From positions 2,445,938-2,509,937 of the forward strand of contig CAXIPT010000011.1 in the NCBI GenBank assembly GCA_964030475.1: a stretch of 64,000 nucleotides of DNA, read 5' to 3'. The stretch is from Tethya wilhelma (taxonomy: Eukaryota > Porifera > Demospongiae > Tethyida > Tethyidae). The notes under the pieces were generated by a model, which worked only from the letters and a program-made list of their open reading frames with translations, had not been told where the DNA came from and made no database searches. This document shows positions 19,325-30,109 of the stretch, piece after piece (position 1 is the stretch's first letter; each line of letters starts with the position of its first letter). The position numbers were made by a program, and so were the translations under genes.

Positions 19325-20944
19325 TTACACTGAAAGACGGTATGTTATATCTATGTACAACAATAAGTCATTCTTAAAAGGAATTGAATTTGAGTTAACA
19401 AGTTCATGAAATATATTTTCAAAGGAGGGGTATTGAGCTGAAAAGGCTTGTTGGTGAATGGCAGACTTGCTGGCATCACCAAGAAGAGAGTCTACTCCGA
19501 ACTGAGTTTCGTCAATTATGCTTCTTCCCTCTTGACGATACAAATCAACAGCTTGTGAAGTATCAGGAAGATATCTCATGTCAAGTCTTGTGATCCAATT
19601 GTCTCGGTTCATTGCATCATTTGGAGTATGACTTCTCATCCCACCTCGTCTTCTACCTGAAAGATAGACACAAAGGGCATTGTATAACTAGAAAGTAGAA
19701 ATCTTCTATACTGCAATTTTGGGGTTCAATCCACTTTCCCCTTATTCATGAAAAACACATGCATTATCAGTTGTGGCCAAGCTGGAATAAAATCGGCTAC
19801 CAGTGTCATTATTTTGATAGTGAATGCTTGGTCTTGGCATAGTAATATTTTTAACCTGGAATGGGGTGACAGTTCCATGACTGAACAAAAATCCTGACTC
19901 CAACACCAACTACTTGGCTGGTGAACCATGAGATACACCACTTGCAGGCCACATTAGTTATGTTTATTGCACCACTGGAATCCAATTCAATTAGAACTCT
20001 CTTAACAGGGTAGTTCACACGAGTATTGACCTCCACCCACAATCTCTCAATCATGTGATTCTGATACATACGAGATGTATAGTGAATTTGATGTGTACAA
20101 TTTAGAAATTATACCTGTGATTGTATGAAGGGAGGTTTAGAAGTATCATTCCTGTACTGAGATAGTTTGTCTTGCACAAACAGCATCAGATACCATTCTT
20201 TCCCCTTGTCTACTCTCAACTGTGTCCACAAGCCATAGTCTTGGACAACTTTCCTGTATGTTTAATACATGCCACATTTAAGTGAATATTATGATTAGAA
20301 AGTCACATATAAACTTACATGAAGACTGTTTGATAAATGACAATGTTGTTCTTGATTGGCATTGTAGAAAATACCACGATTTTCCCACTGTGTCCATCTA
20401 CAGCACATACGTGTGTGATCCCAAACATAACAAGTTTTTCGTTCTGATCTATGTGTAATTTTTCTCCGAAGCAATCTGAACGATATGGTATGGGGTTTTT
20501 TAAGTCAGTACGTCCTTGTAAGACGACGGTGATGATGACTAGGATTGACTCTCTGCAATGACCGACCAACACGCAACTGACACACCTTAACTCCTTCTGA
20601 TGCTAGGAATCCGGTCATCATTCTACGTCCATAACTTGGTCCAACCTGTGATATGTTAAAAATGAGGGTTAACCTTGTTTGATGATGTATACCTTACAAC
20701 CTGTACGTACCTTAGCCACAGAACCTCTAATAATAGTGTCAAGTGCAGAATCAGACAGCCGAGATGTGGCATGAATTCCATAACTATCGCAAAATCTTCT
20801 CACACTTTGCTCGCTTAGTCAACGGTTTATTGAAGGATAAAGTCTCCTTAACTCAGCGCTTACATCACGATGATTCATTCTGTCTTCAACTACTAATTTC
20901 CTTACTGTTGAACAGACTCCTGGAATTGTAGCTATACCAGCCAT
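19325..20944 (-). pseudogene. Integrase-core (DDE) transposase, IS3EU-like
   Basis: Minus-strand exons from the ATG at 20944: N-terminal helix-turn-helix region (MAGIATIPGVCSTVRKL). Next, VGPSYGRRMMTGFLASEGV with a frameshift near 20570. Then EKLHIDQNEKLVMFGITHVC (first Asp), YGLWTQLRVDKGKEWYLMLF (second Asp), NHMIERLWVEVNTRVNYPVK (Glu), and the C-terminal exon ending KNDLLLYIDITYRLSV. The three catalytic acids of a retroviral-integrase-type fold are all readable. The layout resembles eukaryotic IS3-like (IS3EU) transposons by memory; Ginger-type elements are an alternative. A TGA stop in the first exon (PSINR-stop-LSEQS; the other copy has Cys-Gly) and the frameshift make it inactive. Confidence 0.7.
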
Positions 20945-21270
20945 ATTACTGTACTGCTCTTTAATTGGAACCTACAAGAAGGCGGGGTCTAACTTTTGCA
21001 TGGGCGGAGCACGATCATAATCTTACAGGAATGGTCCAGCCAACGGTTTTGAGAAATGAATAATGATTTCACATTCAATTTTCAATTTTCAATAATTTGA
21101 AAGTTGAATCAGTTGACTGATTGATTTCAACATTCAATTTTCAATTTTTTTAACTTGAACTAAAATAGTCACATGCAGTGTTGAAATGGCAACTTTAAAA
21201 TTCAAATGGTTTAAATATTGATTGGCCTAAACATACACGCACCATTCTTCCTTGAAAACACTAAGTCTTT
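20945..21270. repeat. Dispersed repeat (inverse of 840-960) and intergenic DNA
   Basis: From about 21100 to 21235 the sequence, with CAATTTTCAATTTTC and AAATGGTTTAAATATTGATTG, is the inverse of 840-960. Upstream (20960-21010) is a GC-richer patch (GGGCGGAGCACG). No gene is seen. Confidence 0.45.
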
Positions 21271-22065
21271 TCAGCCCAAAAGAAACACTTTTGTGATATT
21301 TTACTTTTCTCAACACATGGAACATACTCTTGGTGTAAAAAACATTGTTGGTAAAAAACAAGGTTTTTTCATGGCAGAGATAAAGAACTTAGTTTTTTTG
21401 AGTGACTATGAACCTTGAAAGTTTTCTAAGACCATTATTACACTAAGCGTTTGAAAGCACTTTTCAGCACAAAAGAAACACTTTTGTGATATTTTACTTT
21501 TTTCAACACATGGAACATTTTCTTGGTGTAAAAAACATTGCTAGTGAAAACAAAGTTTTCTCACGGTAGAAATAAACCACTTAGTTTTTTTGAGTGACTA
21601 TGGACTTAGAAAATTTTCTAAGACTATAAAGTACACAAAACCTTTATTTTGCTTTGAAAACACTTTTCAGCTCAAAAAAAACACTTTTGAGAAATTTTAC
21701 TATTTTCAACACATGGAACATTCTCTTGGTGTAAAAAATGTTTCTAGTTAAAAACAAAGTTTTCTGACGGTAGAGATAAATAACTTAATAATTATAAACG
21801 TTTTACTATGTACTTAGATAATTTTCTTAGACCATAAAGTACACTTTTTGCAAAAAACGTTTATTTTTCCTTAAAAACACTTTTCAGCACAAAAGAAACA
21901 CTTTTGTGATATTTTGCTTTTCTCAACACATGGAACATTCTCTTGGTGTAAAAAACATTGTTAGTTAAAAACAAAGTTTTCTTATAATAGAGATAAAGAA
22001 CTTTGTTTTTTTGAGTCACTATGGACTTAGAAAATTTTTTAAGACACTAAAGAACAATTTTTACA
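21270..22065. repeat. About 210-bp tandem repeat array, second site
   Basis: Units with AAGAAACACTTTTGTGATATTTTACT, read here in parts (AACACATGGAACATT, CTTGGTGTAAAAAACATTG, AGATAAAGAACTTAGTT), recur at about 21285, 21475, 21690 and 21895. They are related to, but distinct from, the 9530-11930 array (TTGGTGTAAAA against TTGAGGTGAAAA). The array resumes at 23142-23310 after an inserted element. Confidence 0.7.
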
Positions 22066-23139
22066 AAAGTAAAAAAAACATTGGAAATGTAATGAGACAC
22101 AGGAATGGCAAAATCGTAAAAAGAACGCAAACAAGATGGAATGGCTGTTAGAGTGTGTGCAGAATTCTTCCTGTATGGGCTGCATTTAACAATCTCCTTA
22201 TTGAGTCTCTCATTTTGCCCACAGGAAGAATTCCTTACACACTCTAACAGCCATTCCATCTTGTTTGCGTTCTTTACGATTTTGCCATTCCTGTGTCTCA
22301 TTACATTTCCAATGTTTTTTTTACTTGTTTGTTCTTATTTTTCCATATTTCTACAAATTACATTTGAGTTGGTGTGTGTAGCTAGCTACTGAGCTAGTAG
22401 TCTGGCAAGCCAGACTCACTGAGCCAGCGGCTGAGCTGGTACTTGAAGACGGTCACAAGTTCAAAGTGTGTAGCCTGCTTGATACTGAAGTGAAACACAC
22501 ATCTCAGTCATTTGGAGGCAGGAGCTGTATCATAAGATTTATTTGTCTTTCTATATGTTAAGATAATCAAAGTCCTGATTCATCTCTTAAGAAAAGCAAC
22601 CAGGTATCACAAAATAGTTCCAGACAACTTCAGTGCATTTAATTCCAAATAACGCACACTTTTGTGTGTGGAAAGGGTCGTCAATTCGAATGTTCTAGAA
22701 GCTAATGAGTTATGCATGAGTGTAGAAATTAATGGCGGCCATATGGAGGAGGCGCTTTTCGCCTTGTATCTAGCTACTCAATGAGAGGCGCTAAAAACCG
22801 ATGGCAAAAGCGACTGTACTGGAAGAAACCAAGTTCATTCGTTCAAGAATCAGCTTCTAAAAGTGGATAGTCTCTGAGCCAAGATAGAAAAAGAAAAAGA
22901 AGAAGAAGAATAAGAAGAAGATGGAGAAAATTGGAGGTTGGCATGTTTGTGTTTGTTACTTTAGCGATGTTTTTAGGCCATGTTTTTGGGCTCATTAGAA
23001 AGAGAAAGAGGTAAATAGTAGCTTTAAAGGCCTTTTAGTGCTAAGCGCTCAGTTTTTGCAGAGTTATTCGCGTGAATATTTGTATTGCGCTAATGGGCCA
23101 TCCGTGCCATTCCTGTGTACCCAGTACTACCGTACTGGG
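22066..23139 (-). mobile_element. Family Z composite element, copy 3 (inverted)
   Basis: This is the reverse complement of 6860-9012 without the 7451-8520 insertion. It has the hairpin MITE B at 22066-22327 and the stem-loop CCCAGTACTACCGTACTGGG at 23120-23139. It interrupts the tandem array cleanly: repeat sequence resumes at ATAAACGTTTATTC. It gives an empty-site control for the inserted element in copy 2. Confidence 0.7.
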
Positions 23140-23310
23140 AATAAACGTTTATTCTTCGTCGAAAACACTTCAGCACAAAAGAAACACTTTTGTGAAATTT
23201 TTCTTTTTTCAACACATGGAACATTCTCTTGGTGTAAAAAACATTGTTAGTAAAAAACAAAGTTTTTTCATTGTAGATATAAAGAACTTAGTTTTTTTGG
23301 GTTCTCAGGC

Positions 23311-23629
23311 ATGTTAAGGACTGGGCCCAAAAAAATATTATTTTCGTCTATTTAGATTTGAATACGATTAATAATTACGTCATTCGCAAATTTTAAATAT
23401 CCCCCATGCACGCGGAGTCAGTAAGAAGTAAAAAGTTGTGAAGAAAGTGTGGAGCGCTAGCGCTTCAAGTCATGATGTCTTCGATAATATCCTGATAGCA
23501 AGAAGTATACAAAGAAGTAAGTAACTANATTGATGAATGGAATGATCCTCTCTCTCCAGTTTAAACACTAGTCATTGTTGTTAGTCTTCTGTTCATGTTG
23601 TGGTGTTATGTTGTGTTCTCACTCCACAG
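23311..23629. other. Upstream region of the ankyrin gene
   Basis: No coding exon is recognised before the first ankyrin exon. A single n at 23528 marks an assembly join, so the true 5' end of the gene may be missing. There is a GC-containing patch near 23400 (CACGCGGAGTCAG). Confidence 0.4.
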
Positions 23630-25165
23630 AATGGTAAAACTCCTCTTTGGGCTGCATCACATGATGGTAGAACAGATGTGGCAAGACTGCTCATTGACCA
23701 TGGAGCCAATGTCAATCATCAAACCACTGTATGTTTAATAACAATATCAATTCTCTTTGTACACCATTTCAGTGTCTGTCCATTCTCATTCAGGAAGAGC
23801 ATGGTAACTTTCCTCTTACTGATGCAAGTGGACAAGGACATCTGGACACTGTGAAGCTGTTACTAGAGAGAGGTGCAAAGGTCAATGCACTAAGTGAGGT
23901 ATGCAAAACAAAACTATTGTGGAATTGTATCTGTGAGTGTTGATGTGTAGAATTGTTTTGTCTGTTTTCATGTTTTCCATAATAATTATAGCCTTTTAAG
24001 TCTCGGTTAATAATACAGTTTATCCTCATTGACATTTGTTAAAAATTCATAAGTGGTAATTATTCATCCATGTGTGCATGTGCTGGTTTAGAGTATATAC
24101 TCTTGCTTGTATTGTGATTGTTGTATTTTATATACTCATCATGCACTGCTTTGTTCAATACAGGATGGTTCTACCCCACTCTTTCTTGCTATTGAGAAAG
24201 GACACAAGGACGTAGTGGAGGTTCTGTTGAATCATGGAGCTGAAGTAGACCTCCCAGATAATGTACGTATATATATAATGTAATGTTTTTGTGGGATTAA
24301 TTTTTGTGTTTGAAAAGTAATGCATTAATTCGTCCATTGCATGCACAGAATGGAGTGAATGCAATAATGGATACTATACTGTTCAAGTGTACTGACATGG
24401 CACTGATGTTACTGGGAATACCACACATCAATGTCAACATGCAGGATAAGGTATTATGACCAAGAAGCTATGGCATGTATATGCATCCACATCCAACTAC
24501 AAGTCCCATTACAGTCCTTTTATATCCACAATCTGCACAGTACATGTCATTTAATGATCATATATCCGTGCAATACATATCCTGTAGAATGGTCTGACTG
24601 CTCTGATGATGGCTGCCAGAGCCAACAATATTGATGTTGTGAGAGCACTGCTAGGAATCAATGGAGTGGCCCTCAACATACAAGAAGAGGTGAGTCATTG
24701 TGGACACATTACATCATCAATAATTAATGAGCACATGTCTCCTTGTCACAAACAACTGTGAATTCATGTACTTCACTGAATGCTAATTTTGAGGATTTAT
24801 TTGCTGCAATGTGTATACTCACATTATGCACACATGTCTCAATGTTTCACTATGATCCAGACTGCTGGTTGGAGTGCCTTGTTCTTTGCTGTTGAAGGTG
24901 GTCACCTGGAGATTGTACAGCTCCTGCTCAATGCTGGAGCAGACACCACCTTAAGAGGCAAGGTAAGATGAACTGACAACATTGGTAGCATCACACATGG
25001 AAATTGGCCAATAAATGATGTTCCTAAACTATGTAGGTTTGAATGTCCCAAATGTTGTTATAATATGTGTCTCTTGTGCAGGAAGGAGACACTGCACTGG
25101 ATGTAGCCATGGTTCACAAGAGAGAGGCAGTTGTAGCAGCACTTAAAGATCATGCTTCAAAGAAA
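23630..25165 (+). CDS. Ankyrin-repeat protein, one repeat per exon (partial)
   Basis: Seven consecutive exons each encode one ankyrin repeat. Six are complete: 23630-23728, 23794-23898, 24164-24262, 24349-24450, 24588-24689 and 24861-24962. The last, 25082-25165, is cut by the n-gap. Lengths are 99-105 bases, all in phase 0, each preceded by AG and followed by GT. Typical motifs are NGKTPLWAASHDGR, DGSTPLFLAIEKGHKDVV and LLLNAGADTTLRGK. Ankyrin repeats form a stacked helix-loop scaffold for protein binding. The fourth repeat (NAIMDTILFKCTDMALMLLG) is divergent. Neither the start nor the end of the protein is in the window, so any partner domain (Death or kinase domains are common in sponges) is unknown. 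The nearby Death-domain gene is on the opposite strand and is not part of it. Confidence 0.85.
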
Positions 25166-25190
25166 NNNNNNNNNNNNNNNNNNNNNNNNN
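25166..25190. other. Assembly gap (25 n)
   Basis: Run of n between the last ankyrin exon and transposon sequence. The order and distance of the two sides are not guaranteed. Confidence 0.95.
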
Positions 25191-25838
25191 CACTAAGTTT
25201 CAAAGCTTTCTAGTTTTTGTTTAGGCATGTTTATGATCAAAACGAGTATCAAGGAATGTAGTACCCATGAAAAGAACTTACTTTGTGCTGTCAAAGTTAG
25301 CTCAACACATTCTGGTTCTCTGGAAATCCTTTTCAAGTAAGTCAGTTAGGAAGTACGTACGTACGTAAGTACGTTAGAGAACAAAAAATGGCACTATGGT
25401 GGCTTCCCACTGGCACTCTCTACGAGTGCTAAGGAAAGTTTTTGTGAGTTTTAGGCCTTGCATGCAGTTGGTAATCTATCAGTAAGAGCCTCTCAGCAAC
25501 TTTGAAGGTTATTTTTTGTTTGAGTAGATTTTTATAGTGACCAACATTTTGTATTGTGTCAGGCGGCCCTATGGCAAGCCAAATGTAACAAAAATAAAAC
25601 GTACCTTTTTGGAAAGACGTACGTTCGAAAGACGTACGTTCCAAATAAAACGTACGTCTCAAAAAAATTACTGCCAAAATGAGCATTTAAACTTAACGAC
25701 CTTTACCTATTGAGTCAGGATGTGTTTTATTGCTTAACGATTTTTACCTATTGAGTAGGGTGTGCTTTATTTTGAAGCAGAGCAGAGTGCACAGTCTGCA
25801 GCAGAGAGTCAGCAGAGTCTGGAAGCAGAGTGCACAGT

Positions 25839-26600
25839 ATGTCAGATTTAATTGGCGAGGCTGAGAGACAGTATAGAGTGGCCAACATTAACTACACACA
25901 GTATGAGGCTGCGTGTTCAGATTAGAGGAGTGCAAGGACTAGAGGAGTATTGTGCTTCCACAGAATTAGTAGAAGTAGTAAGAATTATTTGCAAAAAGAC
26001 GGTGGGAGAAGTACTATGATGACTCTGAAAAAGTTTTAGATGCCAGTGTAACGGAGAGAACTATGGGTACTTATCAACCATCGTTCCGACCTCCAGTGTG
26101 GGCTTTGGAGGACCACGACATAAAATCAGCAAGGAACTGTTGGAATATCTCTTTTCATTGGGATTTACATGGAGTAAAATTGCTGTGTTGTTAGGTCTAA
26201 GCGAAATGACAGTTTACAGGTACATTATAATGCCAAAATGTGTCCTTTTGGACCTACATTCATGCTTCCAGTATCGTAACACTTTAACTCATGCAGAAGA
26301 AAAGTAGAGTATGAATTAACAACTGATCCCAATGCAGAAGTGAGTGATGAAGAATTGATGTCAATCATACAATCAATCAGACAAGATGTGGCGAGACAAG
26401 CATCAAAGTGTTACCATACTTTTACAAGATGTTTTACTTCCTTGAGCATCATAGTCTCCTTGACCATCTTAATGAACACTATTTGTGGGCCTTGCACTAC
26501 ATTTTTGTTAATCGAATCAACCAATGCCTCACTGAATTTGTCAGCAGTTGGAACAATCACTCTATTCGTACAGCGCATCATAAGACACCCTACATATGAT
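25839..26600 (+). pseudogene. Family Y integrase-type transposase (core deleted)
   Basis: A possible first exon starts at the ATG at 25839 (MSDLIGEAERQYRVANINY). An exon near 26098-26219 encodes a helix-turn-helix: HKISKELLEYLFSLGFTW, then SKIAVLLGLSEMTVYR, and splices (AG/GTACAT). The next exon starts at 26297 (RKVEYELTTDPNAEVSDEEL). At about 26410 the frame changes and the sequence becomes the C-terminal part: FLEHHSLLDHLNEHYLWALH, then YIFVNRINQCLTEFVSSWNN and HSIRTAHHKTPYI. In intact relatives the catalytic Asp-Asp-Glu domain lies between these parts; here it is missing. The family is widespread in fish, corals and sponges by memory. This copy is non-autonomous. Confidence 0.65.
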
Positions 26601-26659
26601 GTTGATCCTGATGGACCCACCCCATTGTCTACAGGAACAACTACGAAATAGACCTTTAT

Positions 26660-26830
26660 GAAGATACACTACAGATCATTTCTAGCTTTACCCCAGTCTC
26701 ATGATTTATATAGTTTCATAAATAAGATCATTGTTATAATGACAAAGATACGTAATAATAAGTAAATCTATCAGAGATTTGGTCACAACAAAAGTTAGAA
26801 TTGAAGTAATTTTAAGTTCATGGACAATTG
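26660..26830. other. Non-coding 3' part of the family Y element
   Basis: AT-rich sequence after the transposase remnant; nothing recognisable apart from the terminal motifs listed separately. Confidence 0.4.
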
Positions 26831-26846
26831 TTTACTGAATGGTCTG

Positions 26847-26890
26847 TGCGCATGCGCACCTTTAGCTCAATAGGTAAAGGTCGTTAAGTT
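26847..26890 (-). promoter_or_regulatory. NRF1-like palindrome and AAAGGTCG motif at family Y end
   Basis: TGCGCATGCGCA (26847-26858) is a perfect palindrome, followed by GGTAAAGGTCGTTAAG at 26873-26888. A mirrored AACGACCTTTACC occurs at 25699 near the other end. The position at both inward-facing ends suggests promoters for two convergent genes (inference). Confidence 0.4.
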
Positions 26891-27127
26891 TAAGTGCTCA
26901 TTTTAGCAGTAATTTTTGAGACGTACGTTTTATTTGGAACGTACGTCTGAAATTCATACGTACGTCCCATTTTCGAACGTACGTCTTTCACAAAAGGTAC
27001 GTTTTACTTTTGTTACATTTGGCTTGCCATACGGCCCATTCCTACTAGACGTACTACCGTACGTATGATAATTGTGTGCTCTTTGGGATGAAGGGTGTGT
27101 AACATCAATAAATAAGTTATTGGTGAA

Positions 27128-27808
27128 TCAAAGATATTTTTGTCGAAGATCAAGTCCTAGCTGTTCATTTCCTATTCTATCAATTGCTTCAATGATAGCA
27201 TTCCATGTGGGATATGGATTCACTCTCTTTAACCAAAGCTTCAACATCTCTCGAAGACAACTTTGTGCACTGCTCTTTTCTTCATACTTGAGTGCTTCAA
27301 GCTGACCAGCTTCAATCCCTAACAGCAGTCCAATGTCCTCCCATTTGCTGGCTACTGTCAGATAGAGTTCGGCCATCAAATCCTTGAGACTAGGAGAGTT
27401 ATCAAACAACTTTGGCTGCTTGTCCACTGGTAGTTCTACATATTGATGTAAAAAAAGCGGGAAGTAAGCATGTAATTATTGTTATTATTATTTCCCTCTA
27501 AGTTCTCCATTTTTATTTCTATAGCTGATATCAATATTATTATTATTTCTCTCTTAACTAAATGCACAATGTCATACCATTTTCATCCTCCAGTTCAAGA
27601 CTTCTTTTCTTGTGTATTGAAGGTGGAGAATAGCTGATTGTGAAGACATTGAATGGATGCCTTGCACCTAGTAGTGTGATCTGGTGGATCAATCGTGGAA
27701 GGAATGCTCTCCTCTCATGAGATGTTTGAAGAATGGCTTGCAAATGACAAGCAGGAAAGATACGTCCTAATTCAAAATTATCAACCTGATATTTGGTCAC
27801 CTGTATTA

Positions 27809-27854
<46 letters not shown>

Positions 27855-28360
27855 AACACACAAGGCAATTAATTAATGCATATAATTATAATAATATTAT
27901 GTGTAGGGAGATTCATAGTGGTTTACCACATGTAGTAAGGGGGACAACCACTGCTTACATGTGAATGCATGCATGCATGGCGATAAACTAATATCACTTA
28001 CAACAGGGCGCATTAATGGCAGGATTTTCCAATCCCCATCAATTGTGACTCCACCGAGAGGAATGTCCAGTGTGATCATATCTGTTTCAAACTCAACCGG
28101 TTGATTTGGACCAGGAAATGCACCCTTTTGGCTGTAGTGCTGTTCAATTGCCTGTATATATACAACATAGATAATATTATGAATATCTATGTAGCTGTCA
28201 ATACGTTTCACAATTAAACTGTGACAAATCAACAATAATGCACAATTACCATTAAGTGGGCTTCTGTGTTCCACACGATTGCGAAATCAATTTCAGGGTG
28301 TTTCAATTCTCTTGAAAGGTAGTACAAGCTGGCACAGTACTGTCTCTCCTCAGAATCCTC
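27128..28360 (-). CDS. Death-domain protein (C-terminal part)
   Basis: Four minus-strand exons join in frame: 28360-28250 (EDSEERQYCASLYYLSREL), 28151-28002 (AIEQHYSQKGAFPGPNQPVE), 27800-27578 (VTKYQVDNFELGRIFPACHL) and 27435-27128. The exon phases fit (0, 0, 1). The last exon encodes a Death domain of about 85 residues: LKDLMAELYLTVASKWEDIG, then LLLGIEAGQLEALK, then LKLWLKRVNPYPTW, ending LGLDLRQKYL. Death domains mediate assembly of signalling complexes for apoptosis or innate immunity. The upstream part has no fold I recognise. The 5' end is lost in transposon sequence starting at 28380, whose copy abuts the intron, so the gene may have been interrupted or the first exons moved. Confidence 0.75.
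27811..27865. repeat. (CA)n microsatellite
   Basis: About 27 CA units in the intron just upstream of the 27800 exon acceptor. Confidence 0.95.
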
Positions 28361-28379
28361 CTGTGTAATACCTATATAC

Positions 28380-28487
28380 AAGTATAGTAAAAATTTCATA
28401 AAAATTACAGTGTAGGAATGGGCAGTGCGGTAAAAAGCAAGGAAACAAGGCATGTCGCAATTTCGGCACATGACTACTTCATTTCAG
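28380..28487. repeat. Half family A hairpin, duplicated at 28650-28752
   Basis: The stretch from ACAAGTATAGTAAAAATTTC to GCACATGACTACTTCATTT occurs twice as a direct repeat about 270 bp apart, apparently identical. Between the copies is the family X module (GTAGAGGTCAAAGGTCG, CACGTGG, TGCGCATGCGTA at 28541-28552). This looks like tandem duplication of an element end. Confidence 0.6.
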
Positions 28488-28645
28488 CCATCTTTTGTAG
28501 GTAGAGGTCAAAGGTCGTTATCTATCCACGTGGCATTTAATGCGCATGCGTATTAGCCTAATAGTACCGCAACTCGAGCTTTTTGTAAGGACTTACTAGG
28601 ACCCTGATATAGTCTCCTCACTTTAGTGTTGAAAAAAGTGAATGA

Positions 28646-29064
28646 ACAAGTATAGTAAAAATTTCATAAAAATTACAGTGTAGGAATGGGCAGTGCGGTA
28701 AAAAGCAAGGAAACAAGGCATGTCGCAATTTCGGCACATGACTACTTCATTTTTTTATGCTCAAGTAGAGTATTGAGGATTAACTAAAACATCTTTGCCT
28801 AGATTACCTGCTTATATACTTTGCCCCACTTAGCTAGCTAACAGTGAAGTTCCACACCTGAATTAATGCATCGGCACTCCCTGTCAGTAATCCGACCATA
28901 AGGTGGCACACTCTGCAGCATATACTGATTGGTATGCATGATCTATGAATTCAAACCATTATTTTATCCAGGCATGTACAACATTGTTTGAAGCATTTAT
29001 TTTCATATGACAGGATGTATGAGGAATCAAAAATGAAAATGAAGTAGTCATGTGCCGAAATTGC
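28646..29064. mobile_element. Family A hairpin, cut at an assembly join
   Basis: The left arm lies at 28650-28752. The return arm begins at 29028 (AAATGAAAATGAAGTAGTC) but stops at the single n at 29065. There the sequence switches to coding DNA of an unrelated gene. Confidence 0.55.
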
Positions 29065-29065
29065 N

Positions 29066-30077
29066 TTGAACCATCTGAATGCACACTCGAGTCAATTAGT
29101 TGTTCAGTGTAAAGGCTTCCAGATCCTGCTAGCTTGATTACACCACAAGCATCTAGTTCCTGCTGTTCAGCAACTTGCAGAGTATTGTCACGGTTACCTT
29201 GAAGATATCGAAATTTGTCATTTCCTATCACTTCCTTGAAACTAGTGCGAATATGTGACAGAGTTTCTGATCTTGTCATCGATCGTCGAAAGGATAGCTC
29301 CATGATACGACCAGTATCCTTCAATTTCTCACGTTGACCACCCTTGGGGATAGTTGAGGGAATGTCACGAAGCATTACCACTTTAAGCTTCTTCGAACGT
29401 CCTTTCCCTGGAATAGCTGCTTTCTTGCGACGTTGAGCCTCATTGGCTACGCAATCCTCTGTAGGATCAAATTTGAGGGGTCGCTTTATCCCTGTTGCAC
29501 AAGCAGGAAAAAGGCTGGCAAGCACATGTGCATTAGCCTCTGATGGTTTTCCAAGTGATTTACAGATGTTTCTTGCTGTTCTACTCGCACCACTGACCTA
29601 CACAAATGAAAGATTTGACATGCCAATACTGCTGCTTAAGCTAATCTATAGCTACAGAATCATCCTAGTACTGTACTAAAACTTGACCAATGACAGTTAG
29701 TAAAATTTTTGACTGTATTGATAGATACGTGCCATACACGCAAAGCACATCATTCAGTCACTCACGGGTTCTAGGTTTGGCTCCTGTCTTAACAGGTGAA
29801 TAATCTCCCTGTCTTCAATTCCTCCTCCAGTTACGTCTACTAGTCCCCAGTCTTTATGTTCCCTTTGGAGGAAGAAGTTTTCTTGAGCCGCGTCCATGGT
29901 GGCAGCCTCGGAAGAGCTATGAGGCCCATTCAGGACATCAGCGAAGACAATTTTGCAAGAATTTATCAAATTCTGTATCTCTTTTTCACAGTTAGCTTCA
30001 GCTTTAAAAGTTACTGGACGTCTGCGCTCTGAGAACACTACCAGCACACTCTTCTCAGTTTGAACAACCTCAGCCAT
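29066..30077 (-). CDS. Unknown protein, first exons; related to the gene at 40345
   Basis: The ATG at 30077 opens MAEVVQTEKSVLVVFSERRR. The exon ends at 29766 (GAACCC, then GTGAGT). The second exon starts at 29597 after TAG and runs at least 177 codons to the n at 29065. It has a basic patch (KGRSKKLKVVMLRDIPSTIP) and ends in GSGSLYTEQLIDSSVHSD. The last 70 bases are almost the same as 40345-40414, where the reading continues into further exons with a UBX-like domain. So either this is a second copy of that gene or the assembly has split one gene. No catalytic motif is seen. The start codon lies only about 180 bp inside a family Y terminal repeat (30260), and NRF1-like ACGCATGCGCA (30116-30126) is just upstream. 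It may therefore be a transposon-borne gene. Confidence 0.55.
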
Positions 30078-30109
30078 TTTGTCCCACGAGGAATGTGAAA
30101 GGACTCAGT

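Larger units (their letters stand above)
17690..20944 (-). mobile_element. Family X DNA transposon, copy 2 (fuller)
   Basis: This near-duplicate of 2390-4870 retains the transposase core. Both genes are on the minus strand: transposase first (20944-19325), then the accessory gene (19105 to about 17990). The promoter-like module (AAAGGTC at 17706, CACGTG at 17724, TGCACATGCGCA at 17748-17759) is at the far, downstream end. The start-side similarity to copy 1 ends just beyond the ATG (ATTACTGTACTG against ATACTGTACTG). The outer inverted repeats are not intact, so exact ends are uncertain. Confidence 0.7.
25572..27034 (+). mobile_element. Family Y transposon, internally deleted
   Basis: Inverted ends TATGGCAAGCCAAATGTAAC and its inverse extend for well over 100 bp, with tandem ACGTACGTT-type motifs (GACGTACGTTC, AAAACGTACG). 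CGGCCC flanks both sides (25566-25571 and 27035-27040), consistent with a 6-bp target duplication. Inside is a transposase gene that has lost its catalytic middle. The right end carries GTGCGCATGCGCAC and GGTAAAGGTCG, promoter-like parts facing inward. Confidence 0.7.
25191..27065 (-). mobile_element. Family X short element holding a nested transposon
   Basis: 25191-25560 is the reverse complement of the first part of 55537-56448. Family X sequence resumes at 27035 with CGGCCCATTCCTACTAGACG and ends in the inverted stem-loop (27049-27065). Between them sits the family Y element (25572-27034). Confidence 0.65.

Noticed and set aside
23038..23317. Two overlapping plus-strand proteins
   Set aside because: They run across the family Z end into the tandem array; the same residues appear at 14105 from the other copy of the repeat.
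27128..28360. Death-domain gene as the 3' half of the ankyrin gene
   Set aside because: It lies on the opposite strand, so it can only be joined if the assembly is wrong around the n-gap; there is no sequence evidence.
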